A stretch of 64,000 nucleotides of DNA from Mycolicibacterium helvum (GTDB taxonomy: Bacteria > Actinomycetota > Actinomycetes > Mycobacteriales > Mycobacteriaceae). Positions 7,740 through 16,631 of the stretch are shown one piece after another. A program made the translations under genes and the position numbers. The notes under the pieces were generated by a model. The model saw only the letters and a program-made list of their open reading frames with translations. It searched no databases and had not been told where the DNA came from. The first letter of the stretch is position 1. Each line of letters begins with the position of its first letter. The stretch is taken from NCBI RefSeq assembly GCF_010731895.1, contig NZ_AP022596.1, forward strand, positions 4,402,001 through 4,466,000, given 5' to 3'.

Positions 7740-8207
7740 TCACTCCCTCGCCGGCTGGCTGGGGAGTAGGCGTAGCCGGGCAGCGAGGGGGATCACCACG
7801 TCGAACCCCAGTCCAGGAACACCGTAAAGGTGCGGGTCGGTCAAAAGCGGTGCGAAACCTAGATATTTGGCGAAGGTACTGGGCCAGCCGTGGGTCAGGA
7901 CCAGGGGGATGCCGTGGCCGCTGCTGGCCTTCTGGTGCACGAAGTGGATGGTGTCTCCATCGATGTCGGCGAGGAAGTGGTCAAATCCGTTCAGCCAACT
8001 CGCCTGGGTGGAGCAGTCGTACTCGTCGCGCCAATACCGCAGCAGGCCGGCCAGATAATCACGGTCGGTGCCCTGCTGCCACGGCAGGCCGGGGCTCGGC
8101 TCGAGTAAGCGGGTGCACGCCAAACGTGCGTGCAGATCTGTTAGGACCGCGTCGTCGACGCGCGGAGTGAAGGACGCGACGTCGATCGTCCTGCGAAGTG
8201 GTGTCAC
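7740..8207 (-). pseudogene. Truncated, frameshifted epoxide hydrolase (N-terminal part)
   Basis: A 155-codon frame from a GTG at 8207 matches the N-terminal third of an epoxide-hydrolase-type alpha/beta hydrolase: the EHN domain (IDVASFTPRVDDAVLTDL..., about 8-110) and the start of the hydrolase core with LTHGWPSTFAKYLGF. The expected VVIPSLPGYGFS motif is broken. At a five-G run (7787-7791) the frame slips, and in the next frame SLPGYAYS can be read. Beyond that no hydrolase sequence follows, so the nucleophile Asp and the catalytic His are missing. A frameshift and a 3' deletion have both occurred. It is an inactive remnant. Confidence 0.75.
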
Positions 8208-8423
8208 CGGGTCCTCGTCGTGTAAGTGGAGTGCGGGACGTGCTCACTGGCCGTGCCACGGCAGAACAAGGAAATCATCGATATAGCCGACGAGGACGTC
8301 AGGCGCGTTCCCCCTGCGAGCGGCGACAGGTGAAACTCCGCATTCTCGGAACGCCAATTCGACGGACCCTGTGTCCCCGACGCCGATTATTCATTGGTAG
8401 TGCAGGACTGCGCACCCCCGGCC

Positions 8424-8852
8424 CTAAGGCAGAGCCCACTTCCGGGTCACCGCTTCAGGTATTGATAGGCCGGAAACCGCTGCCTCGATAAGGGTGTGCG
8501 CGGGCATTTCTGCCGGGATCTGACGTGTCCCGCGACTGATCGGACCGGTGGCGGAGCCCGTTATCAGGCAGTCTAAATGGGTGTGCGCCAACGATACTCG
8601 CGCGTCGTGCAGCCAACTAGCGCGTCCACGCTGGTCTACGAGGAACGTCATGGCAGCCTCGTAATCCGGGTCCGGCGTCTGGTCGGCCGGCGGCGGCATA
8701 CGCTGAACCTGGGCGAGCTGCTCGACGAGCCTACGGACGTTCTCCCCATTGGATCCGAGCTCAAAGCCAGGCGGCGTGCACTGCACCACCTCAAGGCGCC
8801 GGGCACGGATTTGGCGGGCTTCGTGCAACAGCGAGGGCTCGTACCCCAGCAC
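8424..8852 (-). pseudogene. Unrecognised open fragment, possible broken gene
   Basis: A 142-codon frame (begins MLGYEPSLLHEARQ, contains a segment DPDYEAAMTFLVDQRGRA) with plausible helical composition but no family I recognise. It has no clear ribosome-binding site. Just upstream in another frame is the fragment at 8871-9005, so the two could be one gene interrupted by a frameshift and stop. Composition is compatible with former coding, but it could be chance. Confidence 0.25.
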
Positions 8853-8870
8853 CCGCCTGGGCTTAACCTC

Positions 8871-9005
8871 TCAGACCTCCCACGGCATGTAGAGGTGGGC
8901 GTAGCCGAAGTTGACCATGTTGGCGGGCTCTTCAAAACGCGGAACCCGCTCCACGTGCGCGAGGTCAAGCGTCGCTTGGGTCGCAGCTTTGCGAACATCT
9001 GAGGA
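8871..9005 (-). pseudogene. Unrecognised C-terminal-like coding fragment
   Basis: A minus-strand frame that reads DVRKAATQATLDLAHVE, then VPRFEEPANMVNFGYAHLYM and PWEV before TGA. Its amino-acid make-up is protein-like, but it has no start of its own. I cannot assign a family. It is followed by the open fragment at 8424-8852 in a different frame. Confidence 0.25.
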
Positions 9006-9018
9006 TTGATGGACTTCG

Positions 9019-9390
9019 TCAGTGACCCGGGATCAGGTGCGGAAACATGTCGTGAAGTCGTTGCCGCACACTGGGTTCGCGCTTCGGTGCAGCGGGCGGA
9101 GCGGTGGGTGGCGGCGCGAGCGTGGAGGCGACGGCCGTCACGCTCCATGAAGTGGGCGGCTGCGCCGATGGCGACGCGGTGGGTGGGGTGTGGTTCACCG
9201 GCGCGATCGACACGTTCGACGTCGTGGCGGCCGCCGGTAGGCGAGCCTGCCCGACGGGGCGGGACGACTCGTGGGACACGCTGACGACGGCCGCGACCAG
9301 AATGCCGAGGGCCACGATGCCGAGCCCGCCCAGGAGTGTCGAGACCCAGCTCCGATCTGCGACGGCATCGAGCCCTCTTGTCGCGTCCAT
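9019..9390 (-). CDS. Small single-pass membrane protein, Pro/Ala/Thr-rich exterior
   Basis: A 123-residue protein: short cytoplasmic start with Arg, one hydrophobic segment (about 17-38, VSTLLGGLGIVALGILVAAVV), a disordered Ala/Pro/Ser/Thr-rich stretch (about 45-102) and a short amphipathic tail ending RLHDMFPHLIPGH. Small mycobacterial membrane proteins with such a tail are familiar, but no function is known to me. The ATG at 9390 has AAGG eight bases upstream; the frame remains open far upstream, which is a GC-rich artefact. It is transcribed divergently from the dehydrogenase at 9502. Confidence 0.65.
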   Translation of the reverse strand: MDATRGLDAVADRSWVSTLLGGLGIVALGILVAAVVSVSHESSRPVGQARLPAAATTSNVSIAPVNHTPPTASPSAQPPTSWSVTAVASTLAPPPTAPPAAPKREPSVRQRLHDMFPHLIPGH

Positions 9391-9501
9391 AGAAATGCCT
9401 TGACCTCCGGATTTTCCACTTCGGGGTTGATCGTAATGACGCTCCCCGAAAAACAGCTGTGAACACTTCGGCGATCTTGTCTTCTCGGCTCGCCATCCGG
9501 C

Positions 9502-10533
9502 ATGCTGCGGAGCGTGGCAGGCACCGACAAGCTGGTTCTGGGCGCGAGCGGATTCCTCGGCTCGCATGTGACACGGCAGCTGGTCGAGCGCGGTGACACC
9601 GTACGGGTCATGCTGCGCCCGAGCAGCTCCACCCGAGGGATCGACGACCTGTCGGTGCGGCGGCTCTACGGCGACATCTTCGATGACGAGGCCCTGAAGG
9701 CGGCGATGGACGGCTGCGACGTCGTCTTCTACTGCGTCGTCGACACCCGCGCCCATCTGCGCGACCCGGCACCGCTCTACCGCACCAACGTCGACGGGCT
9801 GCGCCACGTCCTCGACGCCGCGGTGAACGCCGATCTGCGCCGGTTCGTCTTCACCAGCACCATCGGAACCATCGGACTCGGTACCGGCGGAGTCGTCGAC
9901 GAGGACACCCCGTTCAACTGGGGGAGCAAGGCCGGTGGCTACATCAGCTCGCGGGTCGCTGCCGAGAAGCTGGTGCTGGACTACAGCCGGGAAAAGGGGC
10001 TGCCGACGGTCGCGCTGTGCGTAGCCAACACCTACGGGGCGCGCGACTGGCAACCGACCCCGCACGGCTCCCTGGTCGCCGCCGCCGCGGCCGGCAAGCT
10101 GCCGTTCTATATGGGCGGGATGGCCACCGAGGTGGTGGGTATCGAGGACGCTGCCCAGGCGCTGGTGCTGGCCGCCGACCACGGCCGGGTCGGGGAGCGC
10201 TACATCATTTCCGAGCGTTACCTGCCCTACCGTGAGCTCTACGAGACCGCGGCACGCGCCGCCGGCCGGCCGGCGCCCCGTTGGGGCATCCCCAAGCCAG
10301 TGATGAAAGGTATCGGGGTGCTGGGCGGTATCGCCGCCGCAGTGACCCGCCGCGACCTGCCGCTGAACCCGACCACGGTGCGACTGATGGACATCATGGC
10401 GCCAATGGATCACGGCAAGGCGATCCGCGAACTGGGCTGGCAGCCGCGAGACGTCCACGAGTCGATCGCCGACGCAGTCGACTTCTTCGACCGACGCCGA
10501 CGCGACCGCGGCGAGTTTGCCCGCGATCACTGA
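9502..10533 (+). CDS. NAD(P)-dependent epimerase/dehydratase (extended SDR)
   Basis: A 343-residue extended short-chain dehydrogenase. The Rossmann motif is KLVLGASGFLGSHV near residue 10-23, a DVVFYC segment follows at about 75, FTSTIGTIG at about 117-125 precedes the active site, and YISSRVAAEKLVLDY at about 152 supplies a Tyr-x5-Lys variant rather than the usual YxxxK. The middle VANTYGARDWQPTPHGSLV resembles NDP-sugar and dihydroflavonol-reductase-like members. The substrate is unknown. ATG 9502 and GTG 9514 are both possible starts. It is divergent from the small membrane protein and precedes the phosphatase gene by 99 bp. Confidence 0.85.
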   Translation: MLRSVAGTDKLVLGASGFLGSHVTRQLVERGDTVRVMLRPSSSTRGIDDLSVRRLYGDIFDDEALKAAMDGCDVVFYCVVDTRAHLRDPAPLYRTNVDGLRHVLDAAVNADLRRFVFTSTIGTIGLGTGGVVDEDTPFNWGSKAGGYISSRVAAEKLVLDYSREKGLPTVALCVANTYGARDWQPTPHGSLVAAAAAGKLPFYMGGMATEVVGIEDAAQALVLAADHGRVGERYIISERYLPYRELYETAARAAGRPAPRWGIPKPVMKGIGVLGGIAAAVTRRDLPLNPTTVRLMDIMAPMDHGKAIRELGWQPRDVHESIADAVDFFDRRRRDRGEFARDH

Positions 10534-10632
10534 GCTCCGATCACTGAGAAGGCCGTCCGGTTGACCGGCGGATGACTACGCTCGTCACGTGCGCGCGGTC
10601 CGGTTCATCCACCGATCACGTGGACGGCCCTC

Positions 10633-12789
10633 ATGAACGAGTCGAGCCCGCGCGATCGAATTGGATACGCGGCGGGCTTGTTCGGCTGGGTGGCCTTGCC
10701 CTACCTCGCCGGTTCCGTGTTGTCGTGGCAGACGTTCGGCGCCGGGATCGGGCCGGCGTTCTTCCCGCCGGCCGGGGTGACCGTGGCGGCCATGCTGCTG
10801 AACCGGCGGGCGCTGTGGCCGGTGATCGTCGCTGCGATCGTGGTGGCCGAACTGGCCGTCGACCTCCGCTACGGGGCGGCGCTGGGGACGTCAGCCGGAT
10901 TTGCGCTGGCCAACTCGGTGGAACCGCTGGTCGGGGCGTTGCTGGTGCGCACCTGGTGCAAGGGGCCGCCAGACCTACGTGAGCGAGCCGACCTGGCCCG
11001 GTTCGTGGCCGGCGCGGTGGTTCTCGGCCCACTGGCCGGCGGCGTCATCGGTGGGGTGGCCACCGCGATCAGCAATTATGTCTTGTCGCCGATCGTGGTG
11101 CTGCACTGGTGGGCCGGCGACGGAGTCGGTGTCCTGCTGATCGGTGCCCCGATTCTGCTGTGGCGCTTCCAATCCCACCTGCTGCGTGCCCGAATGCTGG
11201 AGACGTTCCTGGTCCTGGGGGCCATGGCGGGCCTGACGGTGGTGTCGTTTCGCCTCGAGATCCCGCCGGCGCTGTTCCTGCTGCCCGTGATGGCGTGGGC
11301 GGCTCTGCGGCTCGACATGATCGGAGCGGCGCTCTGCGGCGGCGTGCTGGCCTTCACCGCCAATGCCATGGCCAATGCCGGATATACGACCTTCGAGAGT
11401 CTGGATCTGCGTGCGCCGGGCCAGTTGGCTATCGCCCAGGCGTTCATCGCCGTCGTCGTGCTGGTCGCGATGCTGACCGCACAGGAAGCTGCCGGGCGGG
11501 TCACCGCCGTCCAGCAACGTCAGGCCGAACGGCGCGAGCGGGCCCGCCTGGAGACGCTTGCCAACCTCGGCCAGTTGCTGTCGGGAGCGTTCACGCAGAA
11601 TCAGATCGGTGACGCTGTCCTTGGGCAGGTGATCAACGACGCAGGTGCGCAAGGACTCGCGGTGGGACTGGTCAATGACGAGGGCACCGCGCTCGAGTGG
11701 GTGGCAATGGGCGGGTATCCCGAATCCGTCGCCAATCAGTTCGCCGACGGTGTGGCGTTAGAGGCCTCCACTGCGGCCACCGAGACGGTCCGGACCGGCA
11801 AGCCCGTGGTGATCCGCACAATCGCCGAGTATCGCCGACGCTACCCCGACAATGCCAAGTGGATGGTTGCCAGCGGCGGCTCGGCGGTGGCGAGCTGGCC
11901 GTTGACGGTGGGCGGCAAGGCGATTGGGGCGCTGGTGTTGGCCTGGGCTGACCCGCAGCCGCTGGACACCGCGCAGCTCGCCTACACCTCGGCAGTCGCC
12001 ACCATGATCGGCCAGGCACTGGTACGCGCGCGGGTGTACGCCGACGAACACGCCCGCGCGGCGGTGCTGCAGGCGGCGGTGCTGCCGACCAGTCCGGCCG
12101 TGATTGCCGGCGTGGACGTCGGGGTGAGCTACGAACCCGCGGATGTGGTGCAGGGGCTCGGTGGTGACTGGTACGACGCACTCGAATTGCCGCACGGGCG
12201 GACGTATCTGGCCGTCGGCGATGTGGTGGGTCACGGACTTCCCGCAGTGGAGGACATGGCGCAGCTGCGCAGCGCCGGGCGGGCGCTGGCATTCCAGGGT
12301 CTGGCGCCGGCGCAGCTGCTCGCCGCCCTCAATACGTTCACTCGGCAGGCCAGTAACGGGAAGTTCGCGACGATGGGGGTGGCAGTGCTGGATCCGGCGA
12401 CGGCGACCCTGTCCTACGCCTCGGCCGGTCACCCGCCGCCGGTGCTGCGGCGGGCGGGGACCGGGACGGTCATCCGCCTGGCCGGTGCGCACGGCCCGGT
12501 GCTGGGCCCGGTCGAACGCGCCTCCTACAGCGCGGGCCGCGTCGAGATCGGTGAAGGCGACATTCTCGTCATGTACACCGACGGGCTCATCGAGCGGCGC
12601 GGCCAGGACATCGAATCGGGGATGGCGCGCGTGCAGCAGCTCGTGGCCCAGTGGAGTGGTGACGAGTCCCTTCCGGCGGCCTGCCGGCAACTGACGCAGA
12701 CCCTGGCGCCACCGCCTCGCGACGACGACGTCTGCATGGTCGCGGTGCGATTCGGGGCGATCGACGTCATCGGATCGGCTGACCGTTGA
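10633..12789 (+). CDS. MASE1-GAF-PP2C (SpoIIE/RsbU-type) membrane phosphatase
   Basis: A 718-residue multidomain signalling protein. Residues 1-280 carry about eight hydrophobic segments of the MASE1 sensor type (FFPPAGVTVAAMLL, NSVEPLVGALLVRTW, HWWAGDGVGVLL). A short coiled coil follows (about 285-310, RVTAVQQRQAERRERARLE), then a GAF domain (about 315-470), then a PP2C-like SpoIIE phosphatase (about 485-705) with GGDWYDA, VGDVVGHGLPA, YASAGHPPPVL and MYTDGLIERRG metal-site motifs. Such proteins dephosphorylate anti-anti-sigma factors or related partners in response to a membrane or cytoplasmic signal. The stop overlaps the TTG start of the following kinase-fold gene, suggesting co-expression. 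Confidence 0.9.
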   Translation: MNESSPRDRIGYAAGLFGWVALPYLAGSVLSWQTFGAGIGPAFFPPAGVTVAAMLLNRRALWPVIVAAIVVAELAVDLRYGAALGTSAGFALANSVEPLVGALLVRTWCKGPPDLRERADLARFVAGAVVLGPLAGGVIGGVATAISNYVLSPIVVLHWWAGDGVGVLLIGAPILLWRFQSHLLRARMLETFLVLGAMAGLTVVSFRLEIPPALFLLPVMAWAALRLDMIGAALCGGVLAFTANAMANAGYTTFESLDLRAPGQLAIAQAFIAVVVLVAMLTAQEAAGRVTAVQQRQAERRERARLETLANLGQLLSGAFTQNQIGDAVLGQVINDAGAQGLAVGLVNDEGTALEWVAMGGYPESVANQFADGVALEASTAATETVRTGKPVVIRTIAEYRRRYPDNAKWMVASGGSAVASWPLTVGGKAIGALVLAWADPQPLDTAQLAYTSAVATMIGQALVRARVYADEHARAAVLQAAVLPTSPAVIAGVDVGVSYEPADVVQGLGGDWYDALELPHGRTYLAVGDVVGHGLPAVEDMAQLRSAGRALAFQGLAPAQLLAALNTFTRQASNGKFATMGVAVLDPATATLSYASAGHPPPVLRRAGTGTVIRLAGAHGPVLGPVERASYSAGRVEIGEGDILVMYTDGLIERRGQDIESGMARVQQLVAQWSGDESLPAACRQLTQTLAPPPRDDDVCMVAVRFGAIDVIGSADR

Positions 12790-13859
12790 CCAACGTCGAC
12801 GATCGGATGGCCGAGGTCCCCGGGACGCTCGACGACGCCGCGGTGGCGGCGCTGGGCGCGTGGATCCGCGAACGCGGAATCGGTTCGGCGGTAAGCGATA
12901 TCGAGCCGCTGTCTGGCGGTACCCAGAATGTGGTCGTGCGACTGCGGGTCGATGGCCGCCCGGTGGTACTGCGCCGGCCGCCGCCGCATCCTCGGCCCAA
13001 CAGCAACCGCACGATGCAGCGTGAGATCGCGGTACTGCAGACGTTGGCCGGCAGCGCGGTGCCCCACCCTGAATTCGTCGCCGGCTGTGACGATCTCGAC
13101 GTACTCGGCGTCGTCTTCTATCTCATGGAGGACGTCGACGGCTTCAATCCAGTGACCGAGGTGCCGCCGGCCTATGTGGCCGATCCGCAGATGCGCCATC
13201 AGGTGGGCCTGAACTACGCGGCCGACTTGGCACGTCTGAGCGCAGCGCAGTGGCAGGGCCGCCCACTGCAGCAGCTGCACCGCCCGGGATCCTTTCTGTC
13301 GCGCCAGGTTCCGAACTTCCTTGCGTTGCTCGAAAGTTATCGACACACCAGCTACCGGCCGGAGATACTCGATGTCGGCCGGCTCGCGGACTGGCTCGAC
13401 GGCCATCGGCCACCCGACGGCGAGCCCGGCATCATGCACGGCGACGCGCACCTCAACAACGTCCTGCTGCGCCGCGATGTGCCTGAGGTCGCGGCCTTCG
13501 TCGACTGGGAGATGTGCACCATCGGGGATCCGCTGCTGGATCTGGGCTGGATCCTGGTGTGCTGGCCCGACGATCCCGACCCGATCAACGCCGGCCGGGA
13601 ACTGGCCGCACTCGGTGGTCTGCCGAGCCGCTCCGAGCTGATCGCCGCATACGCCGATGCCGGCGGCAGGCCCACCGGCAACCTGGATTGGTATGTCGCG
13701 ATGGCGTGTTTCAAGCTCGCAATCGTCATCGAGGGCACGTACTCGAGGTACCTGGCCGGACAGGCGCATCGCGAAGCCGGTGAACGCCTGCATGATTCGG
13801 CGAGCAGGCTGATCGGCCTGGGTGTGCGCGTGACGACGGGGGACAACCCCTTCGGGTGA
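12786..13859 (+). CDS. Aminoglycoside-phosphotransferase-fold (ACAD10/11-like) kinase
   Basis: A 357-residue APH-family protein: N-lobe with SGGTQNVVVRL (43-53) and VVLRR (60-64), catalytic loop IMHGDAHLNNVLL (216-228) with Asp and Asn, and the metal-binding VDWEMCTIGDPLLDLGW (239-255). This subclass is related to the N-terminal domain of ACAD10/11 and to mycobacterial kinases acting on small hydroxylated molecules; resistance to aminoglycosides is not implied. The TTG start at 12786 overlaps the phosphatase stop (TTGA). A GTG-start frame after it (13856) is probably spurious because a better gene lies on the opposite strand. Confidence 0.85.
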   Translation: MTNVDDRMAEVPGTLDDAAVAALGAWIRERGIGSAVSDIEPLSGGTQNVVVRLRVDGRPVVLRRPPPHPRPNSNRTMQREIAVLQTLAGSAVPHPEFVAGCDDLDVLGVVFYLMEDVDGFNPVTEVPPAYVADPQMRHQVGLNYAADLARLSAAQWQGRPLQQLHRPGSFLSRQVPNFLALLESYRHTSYRPEILDVGRLADWLDGHRPPDGEPGIMHGDAHLNNVLLRRDVPEVAAFVDWEMCTIGDPLLDLGWILVCWPDDPDPINAGRELAALGGLPSRSELIAAYADAGGRPTGNLDWYVAMACFKLAIVIEGTYSRYLAGQAHREAGERLHDSASRLIGLGVRVTTGDNPFG

Positions 13860-13864
13860 CCGCG

Positions 13865-14002
13865 TCAGCGATGCGGCTGATCGGCCCGCTCGCAGGTGCA
13901 CTGCTGGGCTGGTGGCACCTCGCGCATCACCTGGTCGACGTGCTCGCCACATCCTTCCCAGGTGGTCTTGTGGCAGCGCGGGCACTCAACCGGATAGCAC
14001 AT
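13865..14002 (-). CDS. 45-residue Cys-rich (zinc-ribbon-like) conserved small protein
   Basis: A short gene with ATG at 14002 behind AGAGGAG. The product begins MCYPVECPRCHKTTWEGC and ends CTCERADQPHR, with seven cysteines in CxxxxCxxC, GCGEH and CTC arrangements that suggest a small zinc ribbon. Very similar tiny proteins occur widely in actinobacteria; function unknown. It lies divergently from the CsoR-like sensor and its operator at 14069, so it may be part of the metal/redox response. Confidence 0.8.
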   Translation of the reverse strand: MCYPVECPRCHKTTWEGCGEHVDQVMREVPPAQQCTCERADQPHR

Positions 14003-14068
14003 GTCAACTCCTCTGCGTTGAAATCTCTGGGAGGACGATAGGGCATGAAACGTCGGCCCCTGCAGTTA

Positions 14069-14082
14069 TACCCCCTAGGGTA
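14069..14082 (+). promoter_or_regulatory. CsoR/RicR-type operator palindrome
   Basis: TACCCCCTAGGGTA, a near-perfect inverted repeat of the G/C-tract form bound by CsoR-family repressors (TACCC...GGGTA). It lies 33 bp before the start of the CsoR-like gene and 67 bp from the divergent Cys-rich small gene, so it could control both. Confidence 0.7.
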
Positions 14083-14102
14083 AGCTGTACAAATCCACCT
14101 GA

Positions 14103-14384
<282 letters not shown>

Positions 14385-14396
14385 CGAAGGACAGTG

Positions 14397-14813
14397 ATGG
14401 GCATGGATATCGCGCTATCGACGACAGTGCGTGGCGGTTTCGGCGATGTTGTCTCGCGGACCCGCGAGGCGCTGGCTGATCAAGGTTTCGGGGTACTGAC
14501 CGAGATTGACATGAAGGCGACGATGGCCGCCAAGCTGGGTGCCGCCGCCGGCGAAGCCCTTGGTGACTACCTGATCCTGGGTGCTTGTAACCCGCCGCTG
14601 GCTCAGCGTGCCGTGATGATCGACCGCCAGATCGGATTGCTGCTGCCGTGCAATGTGGTCGTGCGCAGCGACCCCGACCAGGCTGACACCGTCCACGTCG
14701 AGGCGATGAACCCGCAACTGCTGGTGGGCGTCACCGGTCAGGCTGAGCTGCAACCGGTGGCCGACGAGGTGACGGCCAGGCTGCAGTCGGCGATCGACTC
14801 GCTCAGTGCCTGA
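14397..14813 (+). CDS. DUF302 family protein
   Basis: A 138-residue protein of the DUF302 family: an alpha/beta sandwich with DQGFGVLTEIDMKATMAAKLG (about 27-47), YLILGACNPPLAQRAV (60-75) and LLLPCNVVVR (about 84-93). The Cys in LGACNP and in LLPCN are typical. DUF302 proteins are often coded beside CsoR-like repressors and heavy-metal or sulfur genes; biochemical role unsettled. A GTG at 14394 directly precedes the chosen ATG; AAGG at 14387 suits the ATG. It overlaps the response-regulator gene by eight bases. Confidence 0.85.
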   Translation: MGMDIALSTTVRGGFGDVVSRTREALADQGFGVLTEIDMKATMAAKLGAAAGEALGDYLILGACNPPLAQRAVMIDRQIGLLLPCNVVVRSDPDQADTVHVEAMNPQLLVGVTGQAELQPVADEVTARLQSAIDSLSA

Positions 14814-15528
14814 TCCGGCCGCCGCGCCGGGGTACCGCGCGCTGGTCGTCGATGACGAGGTCTCACTGGCCGATGTGGTCGCTGGTTACCTGGAGCGTGA
14901 ACACTTCGAGGTGGCCTCGGCCACCGACGGGACCGAAGCGTTGCGGATCGCCCGCGAAAGCGATCCCGACGTCGTCGTCCTCGATCTGAGCCTGCCGGGG
15001 ATCGACGGGCTGGAGGTCTGCCGGCAACTGCGCACGTTCTCCGACGCCTACGTGGTGATGCTCACCGCGCGCGACACCGAGGTCGACACCATCGTCGGGT
15101 TGTCCGTCGGCGCCGACGACTACATGACCAAACCCTTCAGTCCGCGCGAGCTGGTCGCCCGCATCCATGCGATGCTGCGCCGCCCCCGCGTCGCCACCCG
15201 ACTGACCGCGGCCACCGAACCTCCGCCCCGGGTCTTCGGTGATCTGGGCATCGACACCTCCGCCAGGGAAGTGTCGGTCGGTGGGGGACAGATCAATCTC
15301 ACTCGCACCGAATTCGATCTCCTTGCTGCCCTCTCGGCGCGCCCTGGCTTCGTGTTCACCAGACGCCAGCTGCTCGAGGCGGTGTGGGGTGACGCCTGGT
15401 TCGGCAACGAGCACCTCATCGACGTCCACATCGGTCACCTTCGGCGCAAGCTCGGCGACGACCCCGGTGATCCGCGCTACGTGTTGACGGTGCGGGGGGT
15501 CGGCTACCGGATGGGCAGCGGGCGGTGA
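14806..15528 (+). CDS. OmpR/PhoB-family response regulator
   Basis: A 240-residue two-component regulator. The receiver domain (about 11-125) has the acidic pair VVDDE, phospho-acceptor Asp60 in VVVLDLSLPG, MLTAR and the conserved Lys109 in MTKPFSPREL. The winged helix (about 145-238) shows LTRTEFDLLAAL, FTRRQLLEAVWG and LTVRGVGYRM. The GTG start lies inside the end of the DUF302 gene, and the stop overlaps the kinase start, so DUF302, regulator and kinase are translated from one message. Position suggests it responds to metal or envelope stress and may control the DUF305 lipoprotein gene, whose upstream region has an 11-bp-period direct repeat. Confidence 0.93.
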   Translation: MPDPAAAPGYRALVVDDEVSLADVVAGYLEREHFEVASATDGTEALRIARESDPDVVVLDLSLPGIDGLEVCRQLRTFSDAYVVMLTARDTEVDTIVGLSVGADDYMTKPFSPRELVARIHAMLRRPRVATRLTAATEPPPRVFGDLGIDTSAREVSVGGGQINLTRTEFDLLAALSARPGFVFTRRQLLEAVWGDAWFGNEHLIDVHIGHLRRKLGDDPGDPRYVLTVRGVGYRMGSGR

Positions 15529-16631
15529 GCCGTTCACCCGGACTGGGTACCCGGCTCCTGCTGGCGCAGGCGCTGGTGCTGGTCGCCGGGGCGCTCACCA
15601 CCGCGGTGGTGGCAATGGTGGTCGGGCCGCCGCTGTTTCGCGAGCACCTGCGCCGCGCCGGTATCGCGGCGAACTCCCACGAACAGTTCCACGCCGAGCA
15701 GGCGTACACCTACGCGACCGCTATCTCGGTTGGTGTTGCCGTCGCTGCAGCCGCGCTCACCGCGCTGGTCGTGACGTGGTACGTCAGCCGCCGCTTGCAG
15801 CACTCGCTCGCGGAGGTGTCGGCCGCCGCCGCCCGCATAGCCGACGGCAGGTTCGACGCCCGGGTGACGCCGCCGCGGCTGGGCGCTGACTTCGATGCCC
15901 TGGCCAGTGCTTTCAATGCGATGGCGACGCGACTGGAAGACGTCGAGACGACCCGCAGACGATTGCTCGGCGATCTCGCGCACGAAATACGCACACCGGT
16001 CGCGGTGATCGAAGCCTATCTGGAGGCGATCGAAGACGGTGTGAAAAGTCTTGACAGCGAATCTGTTTCGGTGATGCGTGACCAGGGTAGGCGGCTGGTG
16101 CGGCTTTCGGAGGACGTGGGCGCACTCGCCCAGGCCGAAGAGGGACAGGTCATTTCGCGGGAATGGGTCGACGCCGACGCGCTGGTGGCCGCGGCGGTCG
16201 CCGCCGTTGCCGACCGTGCTGGTGCGGCCGACATCGGACTGCGATCGGACGTCGATCCGGCTGCGCGCTCCCTGTGGGTTGACCCGCAACGCCTCGGCCA
16301 GGTGCTGGGGAACCTGCTCGATAACGCCCTGCACCACACTCCGGCCGGCGGGCGCGTCGAGGTATCGGTGACGACGAGCGGCGGCGGGCCGGTTCTCACT
16401 GTCACCGATACCGGGGAAGGTGTTGGGGAAGAACATCTTCCGCGCCTGTTCGAGCGGTTCTACCGGGTTGACCCCGCCCGCAGCCGATCCGGCGGGGGCA
16501 GCGGTATCGGCCTGGCGATCGCCAAGGCGATCGTCGAGGCGCACGGCGGCCGGATCTCTGCGCGCAGCGACGGCCCCGGCGCCGGAACCGTGTTCACGAT
16601 CGAATTGCCCACGGCGGATCTCACAACGTAG
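15525..16631 (+). CDS. Membrane sensor histidine kinase
   Basis: A 368-residue kinase. Two membrane segments (about 11-33 and 64-86) enclose a very short periplasmic loop of about 30 residues holding HLRRAGIAANSHEQFHAEQ, whose several His could bind metal. HAMP follows (about 87-140), then HisKA with His153 in LAHEIRTPVAVIE and an HATPase with NLLDNALHH, VTDTGEGVG, LFERFYR and GSGIGLAIAKAI. It partners the regulator just upstream (GTGA overlap). Its 3' end overlaps the convergent DUF305 gene by 11 bp. Confidence 0.93.
   Translation: MSRSPGLGTRLLLAQALVLVAGALTTAVVAMVVGPPLFREHLRRAGIAANSHEQFHAEQAYTYATAISVGVAVAAAALTALVVTWYVSRRLQHSLAEVSAAAARIADGRFDARVTPPRLGADFDALASAFNAMATRLEDVETTRRRLLGDLAHEIRTPVAVIEAYLEAIEDGVKSLDSESVSVMRDQGRRLVRLSEDVGALAQAEEGQVISREWVDADALVAAAVAAVADRAGAADIGLRSDVDPAARSLWVDPQRLGQVLGNLLDNALHHTPAGGRVEVSVTTSGGGPVLTVTDTGEGVGEEHLPRLFERFYRVDPARSRSGGGSGIGLAIAKAIVEAHGGRISARSDGPGAGTVFTIELPTADLTT

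Larger units (their letters stand above)
8208..9018. other. 811-bp region of degenerate sequence
   Basis: No intact recognisable gene. The minus strand carries two open fragments described separately (8424-8852 and 8871-9005). They may be halves of one broken gene. The stretch 8208-8423 shows nothing I can name. With the WhiB and epoxide-hydrolase relics this makes about 1.7 kb of decaying DNA between the catabolic island and the conserved genes. Confidence 0.5.

Noticed and set aside
9019..10530. Long minus-strand frame running through the epimerase gene
   Set aside because: Only its last 123 codons look like a protein (the small membrane protein); the rest is antisense to a clear dehydrogenase.
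13856..14041. 61-codon plus-strand frame after the APH-like gene
   Set aside because: It is antisense to the convincing 45-residue Cys-rich gene and has no family likeness.
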